Part shown: positions 23,662 through 34,564 of the stretch, in pieces
How the letters are laid out: each line of letters starts with the position of its first letter
Position numbering within the stretch: position 1 is the stretch's first letter
Assembly (NCBI GenBank): GCA_036365455.1
Contig: JAWQUS010000020.1
Coordinates: forward strand, 8,033,001-8,097,000
Direction: 5' to 3'
DNA from: Macrosoma leucophasiata
Lineage: Eukaryota; Arthropoda; Insecta; Lepidoptera; Hedylidae
DNA: 64,000 nt
Made by a program: the position numbers and the translations under genes
Notes under the pieces: model-generated
What the model saw: the letters and a program-made list of their open reading frames with translations, nothing else
Told to the model about the DNA's origin: nothing
Databases searched by the model: none

Positions 23662-23899
23662 CGTATCGCTTCCCGGCAAAAAAAGTGTCATAGTACAAAA
23701 ATAGCTGTTTCGAGAAAATGTAATTTTGATAGTTTTTTGTTCATTTAAAAGTCGACATTTTAAAAACTACAATAGTTAGTAAAAAAACTACTAGTTTTTA
23801 AATTATTGACTTTTAAATGAACAAAAAACTATCAAAATTACATTTTCTCGAAACAGCTATTTTTGTACCATGACACTTTTTTTGCCGGGCAGCGATACG
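23662..23899. mobile_element. 238-bp MITE with about 95-bp terminal inverted repeats
   Basis: The left terminus 'cgtatcgcttcccggcaaaa' and right terminus 'gccgggcagcgatacg' are reverse complements. The complementarity runs about 95 bp inward to 'catttaaaagtc'/'gacttttaaatga', leaving a short AT-rich centre. TA dinucleotides flank both ends (23660-23661 and 23900-23901), as in IS630-Tc1-mariner insertions. It codes for nothing. Its termini differ from those of the autonomous-type element at 24155, so another transposase mobilised it. Confidence 0.85.
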
Positions 23900-23901
23900 T
23901 A

Positions 23902-24152
23902 AAAAATACATGATTACAACACATTAGTAGTCCAGGAGCAACCGGACCTTAAACACTGGCCCACGCTACCGCTAAATTCATGGGGAGCGTGCTGAATATT
24001 AATGTATTAGCTGTTTTATCTTGTTATCTACGTTAGTGCAAAAAGGTTTATGTTATTAGTCATTGTAAACGTCCGGGGCCAAATCTAGAAAGTTAAAATA
24101 ACAAATGGGGATCGGTTTATTGGTTATAATAAATGTCACTGTCCATATAATA
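23902..24152. other. No supported feature between MITE and transposon
   Basis: No gene or recognised repeat is visible here. Confidence 0.4.
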
Positions 24153-24154
24153 TA

Positions 24155-26213
24155 CAGTGCCACCAACTTATCTCTGAAATGGCAAAAAAGGAACTAAAGC
24201 CGCCATGTTGAAGTGTCATTGGATTGTCAGTGTCTTCTACTTTCGTGTGCTGTGTTTGTTTTATTGCTATATTTCTTGATTTTAACTGTTGAATATGCCG
24301 AAAGCTATGAAAAGTGATGCCCGGAATATTATTCTAAAGGTTAAATCCTTTTTCGAAGAAGAATCTTGACAGCAGGCTCCCATAATTCCATTTAGTCAAA
24401 TATACAATCGAATTGCGGCAGCTACAGGTCAGTGTTGCCAGTTGTTATCACACAAATTACCCAATTTTAATAAGTCAGTTAAATTGATACAATATCTACT
24501 TACCTAAATTTAATTTACGGAATATTCTTAATATTTTTAATTTATGGTAGCAGCTTTGGCTTGATTTTTATTTGAACAACTTGAAATAATCTGTATTTAC
24601 GATTACATTTTTAAATGAGTAATAATAATAGTTTCTTTTTTTCTACCCTATCTTTGGAGTGAGCCAGCTGACCTGCTACATGTATACTGAATTATTTTAT
24701 TTTATTACAGGTGTAAGCTTAGGAACAATATCTAATATTGTCAGAGAGGGGCAAGAAGCAGAAAAATCCGATACTAAAATTCGCACACCAGGCAAAAAAC
24801 GAAAGCGTAAAAGTGGATTTGTTTTTGTTGATGATTTTGACCAGAGAGTTATTAGACGGAGAGCTCATGAATTTTATTCTGCCAGGAAGGAAGTGCCTAC
24901 GGTTAATAAGCTTCTAGATGTCTTAAGGACTGAAATAAATTATACAGAACAGATAGAAACTCTTCGAAAACTGCTCCATAAATTGGGATTTCGTTTCAAA
25001 AAAACGCTGTCTAATCATAAAGTATTGATGGAGCGCAATAACATATCAGCTTGGAGAGCTAGATACTTGCATGAAATAGACAAAAATAGTAAGTCGTCTA
25101 ATCCTAAGCCTTTAATTTACTTAGATGAAACTTATATTCACTCGTCTTATACATCTAGCTCATGTTGGCAAGGAGAAGGCGTTGAAGGCGTACTAGAGCC
25201 TATATCAAAAGGGCAAAGATATATAATCGTCCATGCTGGTGGGAATATTGGATTTGTTGAAAATTCACTTTTAGTGTTTAAGTCGAATTCAAAAAGTGGA
25301 GACTATCATGACGAAATGAATAGCACAAATTTCAAAAAGTAGTTAATAGAAAAACTAGTGCCTAATCTAAAAAAAACATCGATTATAGTAATGGACAATG
25401 CTCCATCGTGTTTGCGTTAACAGAGTCCCAAACTCAAATTCATTAAAAAACTAAATCCAATTATGGCTTACGCAAAATAAAATTGATTACGACGAAGGCT
25501 TAACAAAATCTCAACTCTTAGAAATAATCAAAAGAAACAGGCCAGAACCCATATATGACGTTGAAAAGATTTTAGCTGAAAATGGTCATAGATGCTTGTA
25601 TTTACCCCCTTACCACTGTGATCTTAATCCGATCGAATTAATATGGAGCACAATGAAAAGAAACGTGGCTAAAGTAAATATTGATCACAAAAATAAGGAA
25701 ATCCCTCGCCTTGTCAAAGAAGCATTTGATTCCATTTCAGTTCATGAATGGGTACAACATTGTAGACATGTTCGTAAGTTAGAAGGGGAGTATTTGAAAC
25801 AAGACTCGTATTTAGATGAACCTTTTATAATTAATGTGGCAAGTGACAGTGAATGCGAAAGTGATTCGGATAGTGACAGTCGTGGAATTGACGGAGTATG
25901 TCCTCTTGACCAGGTTAATATTGCTTCACATTCATCAAAAATGACTGATCACAATTATTGTAAACCTGGTTTCCAATAAATTTTAAAAACAATCAATTTG
26001 TTTTTTTTAACGTACATTTACCATGCTGTAGCCACTATCGCTATAATCTAGACAGGCTTTAGCATAATAACTTAAAGAAACACAGCTTTTTTTACTCATT
26101 TAAAACTTACCCAACATTCCTTTCATCCCAATTTTAAGCAAAACAAAATTAACTAGCAACACCGATACGACGGTGACGACATCCTTCATTTCAGAGATAA
26201 GTTGGTGGCACTG
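24155..26213 (+). mobile_element. IS630-Tc1-mariner transposon, complete but inactive
   Basis: Terminal inverted repeats of 27 bp ('cagtgccaccaacttatctc' at 24155, its complement ending at 26213) are perfect and flanked by TA (24153-24154, 26214-26215). The 2.06-kb element holds one transposase gene with a single intron, disabled by stops and a frameshift. Intact ends mean it could still be moved in trans by a live relative. Confidence 0.92.
24295..25979 (+). pseudogene. Transposase of IS630-Tc1-mariner class (DDE_3-like), broken
   Basis: Exon 1 (24295-24427) encodes an N-terminal DNA-binding start. Intron 24428-24710 has GT..AG ends in phase 1. Exon 2 (24711-25979) completes a helix-turn-helix ('GVSLGTISNIVREG'), a basic 'KKRKRK' stretch and the catalytic core. 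The three acidic residues are seen: D in 'YLDETYI' (25124-25126), D in 'VMDNAP' (25394-25396), and E in 'LNPIELIW' (25635-25637), after 'LPPYHCD'. The second D and the E are about 79-80 residues apart, much more than the 34-41 of classical mariner and Tc1 families. The C-terminal tail is Ser/Asp-rich. Breaks: TGA at 24367, TAG at 25340, TAA at 25418, and a one-base shift near 25455. The role would have been cut-and-paste transposition at TA sites. Confidence 0.9.
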
Positions 26214-26233
26214 TACTTCTATCGCCTGTCTTA

Positions 26234-26350
26234 GGTTAGGATCTCATTGCAGAATCATTTCGATCATCCAGATATGCTGCAAACCTATTTTTTACGCATA
26301 TTTATAATTTAGAGAATATATCCACTAGGTTGCCTACCAAAAAAAAGCCT
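26234..26350 (+). mobile_element. Solo left end of the 536-bp MITE family
   Basis: 'ggttaggatctcattgcaga' onward matches the terminal repeat of the element at 53421-53956 over about 115 bp, including 'tccagatatgctgcaaacct' and 'tatccactaggttgcctacc'. It lies 18 bp beyond the mariner element's right TA. No right terminus is present. Confidence 0.7.
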
Positions 26351-26497
26351 ATCTGTATAAAACAGGGGACAAATACTAGCTAAGCTGGCATTATTTAGGG
26401 TATTCTAAATTATTTAGATTAGGTTATAGGTATAAAAAAGTAATATAATCTACGCAATTAACTGATCTCAATTTGTTATTTTAAATTTCTAGATTTT

Positions 26498-26782
26498 ACT
26501 GGTGGTAGAGTTCCAATGATGGAGCTCGAGGGCGTAGGCGCCATCGCATTACCTAATCAATCTGCCGCCAAATGGTAGTGTTCAGCACTATCCTTTTCCG
26601 GTTATACCATCCGTCGTAATGTATGGGCCCTTTATCACTATCACAGAAGCAGAAGATCTTTGTCTTCAGGAGTGGCAACGCATCTGCACTTTGACCTCTG
26701 GTTATTGTGCCTGTAGACTGCAATCGTCACTGAACATCCATGTGTACTGAATGCTTCTTTGCCACCACCATCACATAAAAAA
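26498..26782 (+). mobile_element. SINE-B, full length
   Basis: Head 'ggtggtagagttccaatgat', middle 'ccgccaaatggtagtgttca', tail 'atgcttctttgccaccacca' and a short poly(A) at 26776-26782. Moderately diverged from the young copies. Confidence 0.85.
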
Positions 26783-27500
26783 CCATTCTTTCTTCATCAT
26801 TGCAAGTTCTCAAGTTCCCAAATTTATAATTATCACAGTAATGAATCCAGTTTCTAAGAAAATAAGATAGCAAATCCGAACATAATGTAGCGTGTCCTGG
26901 GTCAATTACAATATATCAATAGTGGGGCGATAAAAGAAGGCTGCGTAGGTGGCAAGGGTCATGCGATATTGAGATATAACTCAACAACAGTGCAAGCACA
27001 ACACGTGCGCTGTCATTTTATATTTATGTGCTAGCGGCGAATTTTTAGCAACAGCGAGTGTAGCTCATACAATATAAATAGATGAGTGCTTACTTTTATT
27101 ACTGAATATGCTGAATGATATATCAACATTTTTATAGGCACATAAAAGTTCCTCCAAAAGAAATAGGTAAGTAGACGCAAGAAAAACATGACAAACGCCC
27201 AGACCCGATACAAATATTTGTAGATTGTAGGGACTAATATTTTTCCCGTTGCGTTAACCAACCCGTCACACCCCGCGCTGTGCCAATTGGACCATCAGTG
27301 TAGATCAAATCTATAGATATCGTCATTATCTCCTCTTTTCAGTGCAACTAAGAGTGAGTTGATCAAAATTTATTGAAAAAGTAACTTTTCATGAAGTATA
27401 ATTTGATTAATATGATTTGATCTTCAATCCATGGAAGTAGCATGAGACATTTAACTTTATGGTCCTTTTTTTCAAAATTCAGGTCTATTTTTGTAACAAA
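26783..27500. other. No supported feature
   Basis: Nothing recognised. The minus frame 27031-27261 (76 codons) has no family resemblance. Confidence 0.4.
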
Positions 27501-27501
27501 A

Positions 27502-27840
27502 ATCCTTGGGATCTTCTGGCCATAAAGGATTTCCAACGAAGAACTATGTCGTGAAACCCCGATCGTCTGCTTCCACATAGACATGGATTGGCCGTACTCA
27601 GAAGACCTCCCAAAGCACATCCCTAGACAAGTTCTAGAATGGACTCCACTAGGGAAGACGAAACGTGGCCGTCCCAAATACACTTGGAGATGTTCAGTAA
27701 CAGCAGAAATGAAGACTATCGGGCTGATATTATCTGAAGTGAGCGCCCAATTCAAGACAGATCGCGATGGTGGATTATTTTGAACGGCCTCTTCCCCACC
27801 TTGAGGACACACGACATTAAGCCAAGTACCAGCCAAGTCT
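27502..27840 (+). pseudogene. RTE-type LINE, C-terminal polymerase fragment
   Basis: In one frame it reads 'ILGIFWP', a stop, 'RISNEELCRET', then an open stretch from 27583 with 'RQVLEWTPLGKTKRGRPKYT', 'WRCSVTAEMK' and 'DRDGG'. The W-P-G-K-R-K-R-G-R-P-TW pattern and upstream 'IFWP..ISNE.L' are characteristic of the C-terminal end of RTE-clade reverse transcriptase proteins. The reverse transcriptase core is absent (5' truncation). A stop at 27523-27525 and loss of the final tryptophan codons make it dead. A (GAAA)n stretch near 27854 may derive from its tail. Confidence 0.75.
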
Positions 27841-29369
27841 TTTCTATATCACAGAAAAGAAAGAAAGAAAGTTCGACTCACACTTAGCCACTTTCTTAAC
27901 ATTTGCGTCATTGACAGTATCCTAGACATAGCTGATACATAAGATACGAAACTCGAATTAGTACCAAGTAATAAGCGGGATTATTTAACTTTATTGAACA
28001 ATATTTTTTGTTCACACATGTGATAACCCTATATTCCTTTTTTCTATGAGCAATACAAGTATATCGTAGAAAAGTAACAGACCGCATTTCATTTCGATGG
28101 CGAAGTGATTTATGCTCTCAATTATAGAACCTCCTGCAGCGTTGAGACTCCTATTTCACCGCATAGCTCGAAACGGTACCAGAATTATTTAGTATCGGTA
28201 CATTGTTATATACATTGCTGAAGAGTGTTTCATTTGTATATCAGCTTATACTGAGATTTTTTACTGGTCTTGATGGAAGTTTTTCCCTTTTAACTCACTG
28301 TTATTATGAAATATGTAGTAATACATTTATCCTCCATTTTTGTGCGTTTTATCTTTTTTCTGCTGAGCTTGTGTGAGTTAAATACATAACTAGTATCAAG
28401 TTAAGTAAATACATATCAAGTTTTTCAAGTGGACGCATCACTTACATACAAATCTTAACAAAAACTTTATATTTTACTCCTTACTACTATTACAAAAGTG
28501 TTTAAAAGTAAAAGTAATTAGTATAGAAAGTATGGATGTAAATTATAAAAGTAAATAGTATAGTAAGTCTGGACGTATTTTTGTTCGTTTGTTTGTTGTT
28601 CAATTACGAGAAAGCGGCTGGACAGATTTCGATGTTTTTTAATATTATTATGTGTAACACATCGGACACTTTTTCATCCCATTTAAAGGTTCCTTAGGGA
28701 ATTTTTAAGAACACGCTGACTGGAGCAGAGTCTTTAATTTAATAAATTTACTATTGACATCATATCCAGAGAATTTAGCTTCAATAATCCAGAATCTAAA
28801 CCCATGTTATGTGGGTTCAAACAAACGACGAAGCAATTCGAGAAAAATCACCTACTTACAGCCCTTGAACTTCGCTTAGCCTTGTCTTCGCGGGGACAAA
28901 CCGTGTCTCCAGATATTTTTCAAAAAATATATACAAACACTATGACATTTGGTCTAGTTACAATTGATACTCCATATTAAAATCATATTTTACCAACTTC
29001 ACAAACTTCGTTCAAAGTGTGCGACGATTTCCAAGTCTTTAAACGAAAACTTTACCTACGACAAGTCATCTATTAATGAGGCATTCTCCGTTTGAAGCTA
29101 TTAAAACAACCCAGACTTCATTAAGGCGCATTCAGACGGTCAATAAATCAATAAGTTCGCTCGTGTTCGCTAACGGTGACATCGTTTATATGCAAAATCT
29201 TACAATGAAGGCGTTGGCGGTGTGTCCGCGTGTTATTAAATCATATTTCAAAAACATTTCAACTAGGTTCTTATTTCTGATTTTGCCATAAAATCTATTT
29301 CTTGGGTTAAGCATTTTTTAAAGCAATGATAAAAAGTTTTATTTTAGAGTTCAAAATAAAGAGTTCACT
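27841..29369. other. No supported gene; mixed unrecognised sequence
   Basis: A repeat-like 'cgagaaagcggctggacaga' (about 28608) recalls LINE untranslated regions. 'aacccatgttatgtgggtt' (about 28799) is a small hairpin. The 71-codon frame at 29076-29291 is unremarkable. Confidence 0.4.
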
Positions 29370-29500
29370 GAAGTGTCGTTACCACTTCTGGAGGCGGATT
29401 ATTTCCCTTTGCACCAGATATTACGGGATCCTTCATTACCATTAGGATTCAGGCAATGGTTCGGCGACCTCGAACTTATACACCACAGCTCTACCGCCTG
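29370..29500 (-). mobile_element. SINE-B, degraded
   Basis: 'cgttaccacttctggaggc', 'attacgggatccttcattac' and 'cacagctctaccgcctg' follow the reversed SINE-B order. Confidence 0.5.
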
Positions 29501-29521
29501 TCGATTTTTATATATTATTAT

Positions 29522-30200
29522 TATTTAACTAGCTGTGCCCGCGACTTCGTCAACGTGAGTAAAAATATGATTGTTCAGTATCTACCCGGACGAAGTGTGG
29601 GCGCAGCTAGTATTAAAGAAGCCAAAGTTACTCCTTATCACATCAGCTATCTGCCAGTGAAAGTCCCGTCAAAATCGGAGACACTCAAATTCTATTTATT
29701 TGTATGTAGGTATGTATGTATGTAGATAAAAATAGCCTAAGTTACTTCTTATTAGCTCCCACGGGTAGGCCGTGGGAGGCCCGTCAAAGTCGGATACACT
29801 CCAATTCTACTTATTTGTATGTAGGTATGTATGTATGTATGTATGGATGTATGGAGATAAAAGTAGCCTATGTTACTCCTTATGACATCAGCTACCTACC
29901 CGTGGAAGTCCCGTGAAAGTCGCATTCACTCCAATTCTACTTATTTGTATGTATGTATGTATGGATGTATGGAGATAAAAGTAGCCCGTCAAAATCGGTC
30001 CAGCCGTTCCCAAGATTAGCCCCGCCAAACAGACAGACAGACAGACAAAAATTGTAAAAAATGTTGTTTTGGTAAGTTTATGTACCGTGTATACATACGT
30101 ATGCATTAAGTAAAAAGCGGTTATTTTAATATTACAAACAGACACTCCAATTTTATTTATTTGTTTAGATATAGATGTATAGATGTATACATTTATTATG
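29522..30200 (+). mobile_element. Repeat G-like element with internal triplication
   Basis: The head 'ctagctgtgcccgcgacttc' (29529) is followed by an inverted second head at 29577-29612. Three units of about 115-132 bp come next (about 29619-29980), each containing 'ttacttcttat'-like sequence, 'gtcaaaatcgg'-like sequence and 'ctatttatttgtatgtaggt', with (GTAT)n tracts. The end 'ggtccagccgttcccaagat', (CAGA)n and 'aaaaattgtaaaaaatgttg' is a common lepidopteran non-LTR 3' end. The three short open frames here are by-products. Confidence 0.6.
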
Positions 30201-30409
30201 GAAGGTAATATTCAACATAAGACCAAAATTCCGTGAAAATTTTAAGTGTCTACTTGCTACTGTTATTATGATCGAGCAAAACATATACGAATAAAAAACA
30301 CGTTTATTGTATGCCCCCTTGGACTCCTTACCATTTTCATTTCTTATTTTTAGTAATTAATTAATTTTGTCCTTATAGCGGTATCAAAAATACACAATTT
30401 GTGAAAATG

Positions 30410-30530
30410 ATAGCTTTCTAGCTATCAGACAGACGGACGGACGGACGAACAGACAGACAGCGGAGGATTAGTAATCCGTAAGTTAAATTTTTCCCTCTTA
30501 GGTACGAAACCCCCTAAAAGATAGAAATAA
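30410..30530 (+). repeat. Repeat tail with GACGGACGGAC tract
   Basis: 'gacagacggacggacggacg' then 'gattagtaatccgtaagtt' and 'taggtacgaaaccccctaaa'. Similar tails occur near 58390-58470 and 60590-60640. It probably derives from the 3' region of a LINE. Confidence 0.45.
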
Positions 30531-30659
30531 GATACAGAATGGCTTAAAAATATTCGATATGATTCTTTAAATTGACATAACTTTTTTCTTTCTGAACCGA
30601 TTCAAATGAAACAAACACTTAATGTTAAGTGAAACTTACCACAATATATTAGTGAAATT

Positions 30660-30965
30660 CGCAAATTGAATAAGCCGTTTCTGATATTAGCGTGAACAAA
30701 CACACAGACAAACAGACATTTTTCCGGGATAAAAAGTACCCAGTCTTGTGCGCCAAAGGTTAAAGTATAATCGTACCAAGTTTCATTGTAATCGGACTAG
30801 TAGTTTTTCTGTGATGCTTGAACAAACAGACAGACAGACAGACAGACAAAAATTTTTCTAATCACATATTTGGGTTCGGTATCGATCTAGTAACATCCCC
30901 TGGTATTTATTTTTTTAATATTTTTAACGTACAGAATTTACACTTCTACAGTTTTATTAAAGGTA
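30660..30965 (+). repeat. Dispersed repeat with CAGACAGA tract, copy 2
   Basis: Direct match, in the opposite orientation, to 2950-3098 from 30817 on. Upstream 'gcgccaaaggttaaagtata' and 'accaagtttcattgtaatcg' belong to the same kind of LINE untranslated region. Confidence 0.6.
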
Positions 30966-31399
30966 TAAATAAATTACCTTTTACCTTACCACGTATAAAA
31001 AAAAATGTCACCACATATTTTTATCTCTTTCTCTTATTAATATTTTAAGATCAATTCAATTTGATAAGCTGTTTTCTAGTTATGAATTTCCATCTCAGGA
31101 AAGAAAAAAAAAATTTTTTTATCGTCATCTTGATAAATGATAGATTGGTGGTCATCATCAAATATATTTTACATTACAGTATTAATTAATTTTAAGTATG
31201 ATTTACCTAAAATTAAATACTTAATACTACATATGCGTCGAAATATTTTGCATGTAATGTGTACATATACCTACGTGTACGTATAAAATATTATGAATAA
31301 CGTTTTTATGCAACAACTTTTAACACGTCCGCAATATACGTACAACTTTTCTTTTTGTGGCGAAAAAGCAATTCCAACATTTTTAATCGCGCTTAAAAT

Positions 31400-31790
31400 G
31401 AAGGGTTGCAAGCTTTCACCGCGGGGCGACATCAAGAGTGGGTAGGTACGTACAAAGTTTCACAGGGAAATATACGATTCCATTCATCATCCGCTATTTC
31501 TAGGTGTCAAGAGGCAAAACGAAAAGTTTCTATTGTTACCAGTAAAGACTCTATTGTGTCGCAACATTTCACGCTCGATTGTAACGCAAAATTTTCGAAT
31601 TTCTTTACCGAAGGCCAATTTGCATACGCCAGGGCCGTCCGAGTCCAGGACACGCTCACTTGGTCTTTATTAAGTCAATTGAGTATCAATGTCCCATCAG
31701 AGGCTTCATATTTTATATAAGCGGTGCATGACCGAGAGTGCTGACGTCTGCCTTGATCACTACGAATTCAAAGGGTATAATTTATATGTA
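31400..31790 (+). other. Unrecognised moderately GC-rich stretch with TATA-like box
   Basis: A 104-codon open frame (31406-31720) has no start supported by context and no known motif. TATATAAG at 31714-31721 fits an RNA polymerase II TATA box, with 'gatcactacg' about 40 bp further on as a weak initiator. No downstream coding sequence supports a promoter. Confidence 0.2.
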
Positions 31791-31794
31791 TTTT

Positions 31795-32455
31795 TTTTAT
31801 GATTTCCTTTTACCAGTAATTTAATTGGAATATATATCAATAAAAATATTGTTACTCATTACTACTTCTACTAGGTATACTTAAAAACGTAAGAGCATTC
31901 ATAACTTTTATTCCAGATACTGAAGCTGAGAACTCTTTTTTACACTTTTCTTACAGAATATTATCACATTGTTAGCATGTAATAGAATATGTCCCTGTCC
32001 CGTCCCTGACGGCGCCTGTTGTGTGTAAAAAGCTTAAAGATAAATAAAATAAACTTTTCTGTTCAATTGAAATTTAGTGGGCGCAATGAAAAGGTAAAGG
32101 AGCAATAAGTAGCTCAATCAAATTGCATTATCGCTTAGTGGCTCTCCCGGTAGAGGGTAGACGCAATAAATTGAATTACGGGTCCCGCAACCTCAGTCGA
32201 TCTAAAAAAGTCGCCTTTGAGTCGGACCACGTCTTTGTTGGTGGGTGATAATCAAAATTATTTCTTCAGTTGGAATTTTGGGTTATTTGAACGAAGAATT
32301 GGAAATCATAGCTGCATTTAGGTCTATTTTGACAAAAAAGATACCTTTAAGGTAAATACCCGTAGGTAACCATTACGTAAATAGCAAGTAAAGATTAATT
32401 TTACTTCGATTTTTTTTCATTTAATGTGGGATAAAATTGTTACCTAAAATGAAAT
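31795..32455. other. No supported feature
   Basis: 'ttagtggctctcccggtaga' near 32137 is faintly tRNA-like but no cloverleaf can be drawn. Nothing else was recognised. Confidence 0.4.
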
Positions 32456-32460
32456 AAAAA

Positions 32461-32715
32461 GTGCCTCAATAGTCTTGTGGTAGCAATCAACTACTGCTAG
32501 GCTGGGATCCTGGGGTAGATCCCTTCGATTGCGGGACTACCAGTCCTTTATCACTGGTTCTATTGGCCTTTTTTTCATTTTCTGTAAGTTTTCCAGCACC
32601 TCGGAGTTTTTAATGTGCCCGGAGATGTCAGAAAGTTCGCCACCTGTTACATAGGCCAAAAACGTGTTTAGTCATGGGTGTTTGTATGTAGGTATGCTTG
32701 AATACATACATATAC
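32461..32715 (+). mobile_element. SINE-A, old copy
   Basis: Head 'gtgcctcaatagtcttgtgg', then 'ctggttctattggccttttt', 'atgtgcccggagatgtcag', 'cacctgttacataggccaaa' and 'gtgtttgtatgtaggtatgc'. The same order as SINE-A with many substitutions; the final 3' part is not recognisable. Confidence 0.75.
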
Positions 32716-32773
32716 TCTTACTTTCAAGTTCTACATTCGATCCTACGGTTGTTTATAATTAGCTGTAAGTTTT

Positions 32774-32975
32774 AATTGGTGGTAGAGCTCCAGTGTCTTA
32801 GTTCGAGGGCGTAGGCACCACCGCATTACCTGATCTATGAGCCGCCAAATGGTATATAGGCTTCAGCAATATCGTTCCGGTTTGATGGTAATGTATCTAC
32901 AGCCCCGTAATAAATATCAGAGAGACATAAGAACTTGTTCTCGGGTGGCGACGCATCTGCATTTTGAACGTAAAT
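32774..32975 (+). mobile_element. SINE-B, 3' truncated
   Basis: Head 'ggtggtagagctccagtg' to 'gcgacgcatctgcattttga'. The last part and poly(A) are missing. Confidence 0.75.
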
Positions 32976-33153
32976 ATTCAATATACCTATATAAAATACA
33001 TTATTAATAAATCATCATGAATGATAGTTCTACTATGTTCTTCGAGAGCGGAGATTCAATAGCGGAGTTCAAAAGCAATTGATTTTGGTCATAAATTATA
33101 ATCAAAATTAAAAATAATACTTTACTGTTGAACCATTTGATAACCCTTCTGGT

Positions 33154-33215
33154 AGATTCTGAAAGACATTCTCACTCTACCCAACCTGGTAGAGTAGAAA
33201 TGTCTTTCAGAATCC
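33154..33215. repeat. Inverted repeat (hairpin) of about 27-bp arms
   Basis: 'gattctgaaagacattctca' pairs with 'aaatgtctttcagaatc' across a short centre that includes 'ctctaccc'/'ggtagag'. It overlaps the first unit of the tandem duplication that follows. Confidence 0.7.
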
Positions 33216-33540
33216 AATGAAGAATGAAGGAAGATTCTTATGCATTGACTGTTGTACTTCTTATGGTATTAATACAGCCTATACCCATCCCGATAAATCA
33301 ATCGAAATAGTATTTTTTTTTTAAACCGAATTAGTAGTTTGCTAACCTGGTCCTGGGTAAGAAAAATGTCTTTCAGAATCCAATGAAGATTGATTGTAGA
33401 TCTTCTCCATTAACGATTCTACTTCTTGTGGTATTAATACAGCCTATATTTCTTTAGACTGTGCTGTGCTATATCCATCCCGATACATTAATCTAAATTG
33501 TGGTAAAAAATATGTTTAAACCGAATCAGAAGTTTCGAAG
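33194..33540 (+). repeat. Local tandem duplication, two units of about 165 bp
   Basis: 'aatgtctttcagaatccaat' occurs at about 33198 and 33366. 'gtattaatacagcctata', 'atcccgata' and 'tttaaaccgaat' follow in both. The second unit has an insertion near 33450. Confidence 0.8.
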
Positions 33541-33542
33541 AT

Positions 33543-33619
33543 AGTTTTTTTTATACAATATTTTAACTATAATAAAATGGCCTATTTTATTATAGTTAAA
33601 ATATTGTATAAAAAAAACT
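33543..33619. repeat. Perfect palindrome, 36-bp arms, 5-nt loop
   Basis: Left arm 33543-33578 and right arm 33584-33619 are exact reverse complements around 'ggcct'. The arms are AT-rich and include eight-base T and A runs. Confidence 0.9.
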
Positions 33620-33674
33620 TACAAATATAACTATTGTACTAATTCAATCAGTACATAGAGATGTAAAACCTAGG

Positions 33675-33800
33675 GTAATATATAAGACTCAGGTAACAGT
33701 AGTCGGTGATTGCGCGCTGCGGTCGCACCCCCGACCACAGTCGACCGGCTGGATCTGTGCTATCGGAATATTCGCTTACAAATACCTAATTAGTTAAAAA
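33675..33800 (+). promoter_or_regulatory. Possible TATA-type promoter
   Basis: TATATAAG at 33679-33686 is followed, about 25-30 bp on, by 'taacagtagtcgg' and then a GC-rich stretch ('gattgcgcgctgcggtcgca' at about 33707). No open frame with coding character follows in the next kilobase, so this is only a candidate. Confidence 0.2.
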
Positions 33801-34320
33801 TTAACGACATTCACTACAATTTAACGCACTCAGCGAATTTCACTTGATGTCTGATATAGTCTGTATACAGACGTTAATAGATATTTGTTTTTAAACTTGT
33901 TTAAACTGTTGTTGTTTTCTCCATCACCATAATGTTCATATTTCACAGTCACTTGTGCATGTAATCCTTTCGTTTGTGCCACTCTGTTGGCGTTGTATTT
34001 GTTCAGTCCATTGGTCCTTTTTCCGAACTGTAACTGTATTCGGAAGATTTTCTTCCTTTACAATAATATCAAACAGCCTTTCAAACAAAACTGCTGATTT
34101 AAGGCAATTAAAAAGCTATGTTTGTATCATAAACATTTTCTGTAGAATGTAAACAAACCAAAGAAAAAGTTAAGCATAGTTCTTCCTACAGACATCTAAA
34201 TTAGTTCTATTTGTGTGGTTGTCTTCTTAGATCACCGTATCATAAATATCCATTAACGAAAATTTACTCAAAAAGGTCTTTAATAATAACAAGCTACATA
34301 ACAACATAGCTAAATAACAA
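33801..34320. other. No supported feature
   Basis: The plus frame at 33955-34152 (65 codons) has no motif. Confidence 0.4.
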
Positions 34321-34323
34321 GAT

Positions 34324-34564
34324 CACCGCATTACCTAATATACTTGCCGCTAAATGGTAGTGTTCAGCACTATCGTGTTCCGGTCAGGTGGTAATATACG
34401 GCCCTGTAATTTCCGACACAGAGGCATAACACCTTAGGCCTCAGGAGTGGTAACGCATCTGCATTTTGACCTTGGTCTTTATGTAAGTGTCTATAGGCTG
34501 CAGTCATCACTTGACATCAATGTGAACTGCATGCTTGTTTGCCACTTGCATTACATCAAAAAAA
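34324..34564 (+). mobile_element. SINE-B, 5' truncated
   Basis: Starts inside the head at 'caccgcattacctaatatac', with a complete middle and tail 'actgcatgcttgtttgccac', then poly(A). Little diverged from the copies at 39241 and 46428, so relatively young. Confidence 0.88.

Noticed and set aside
29705..29960. GTAT/GTAGGTAT repeats as a CRISPR-like or ordered array
   Set aside because: Eukaryotic microsatellite tracts within a retroelement triplication; no spacer-repeat regularity.
32130..32200. Possible tRNA gene
   Set aside because: Only a faint D-arm-like match; no cloverleaf or B box in position.
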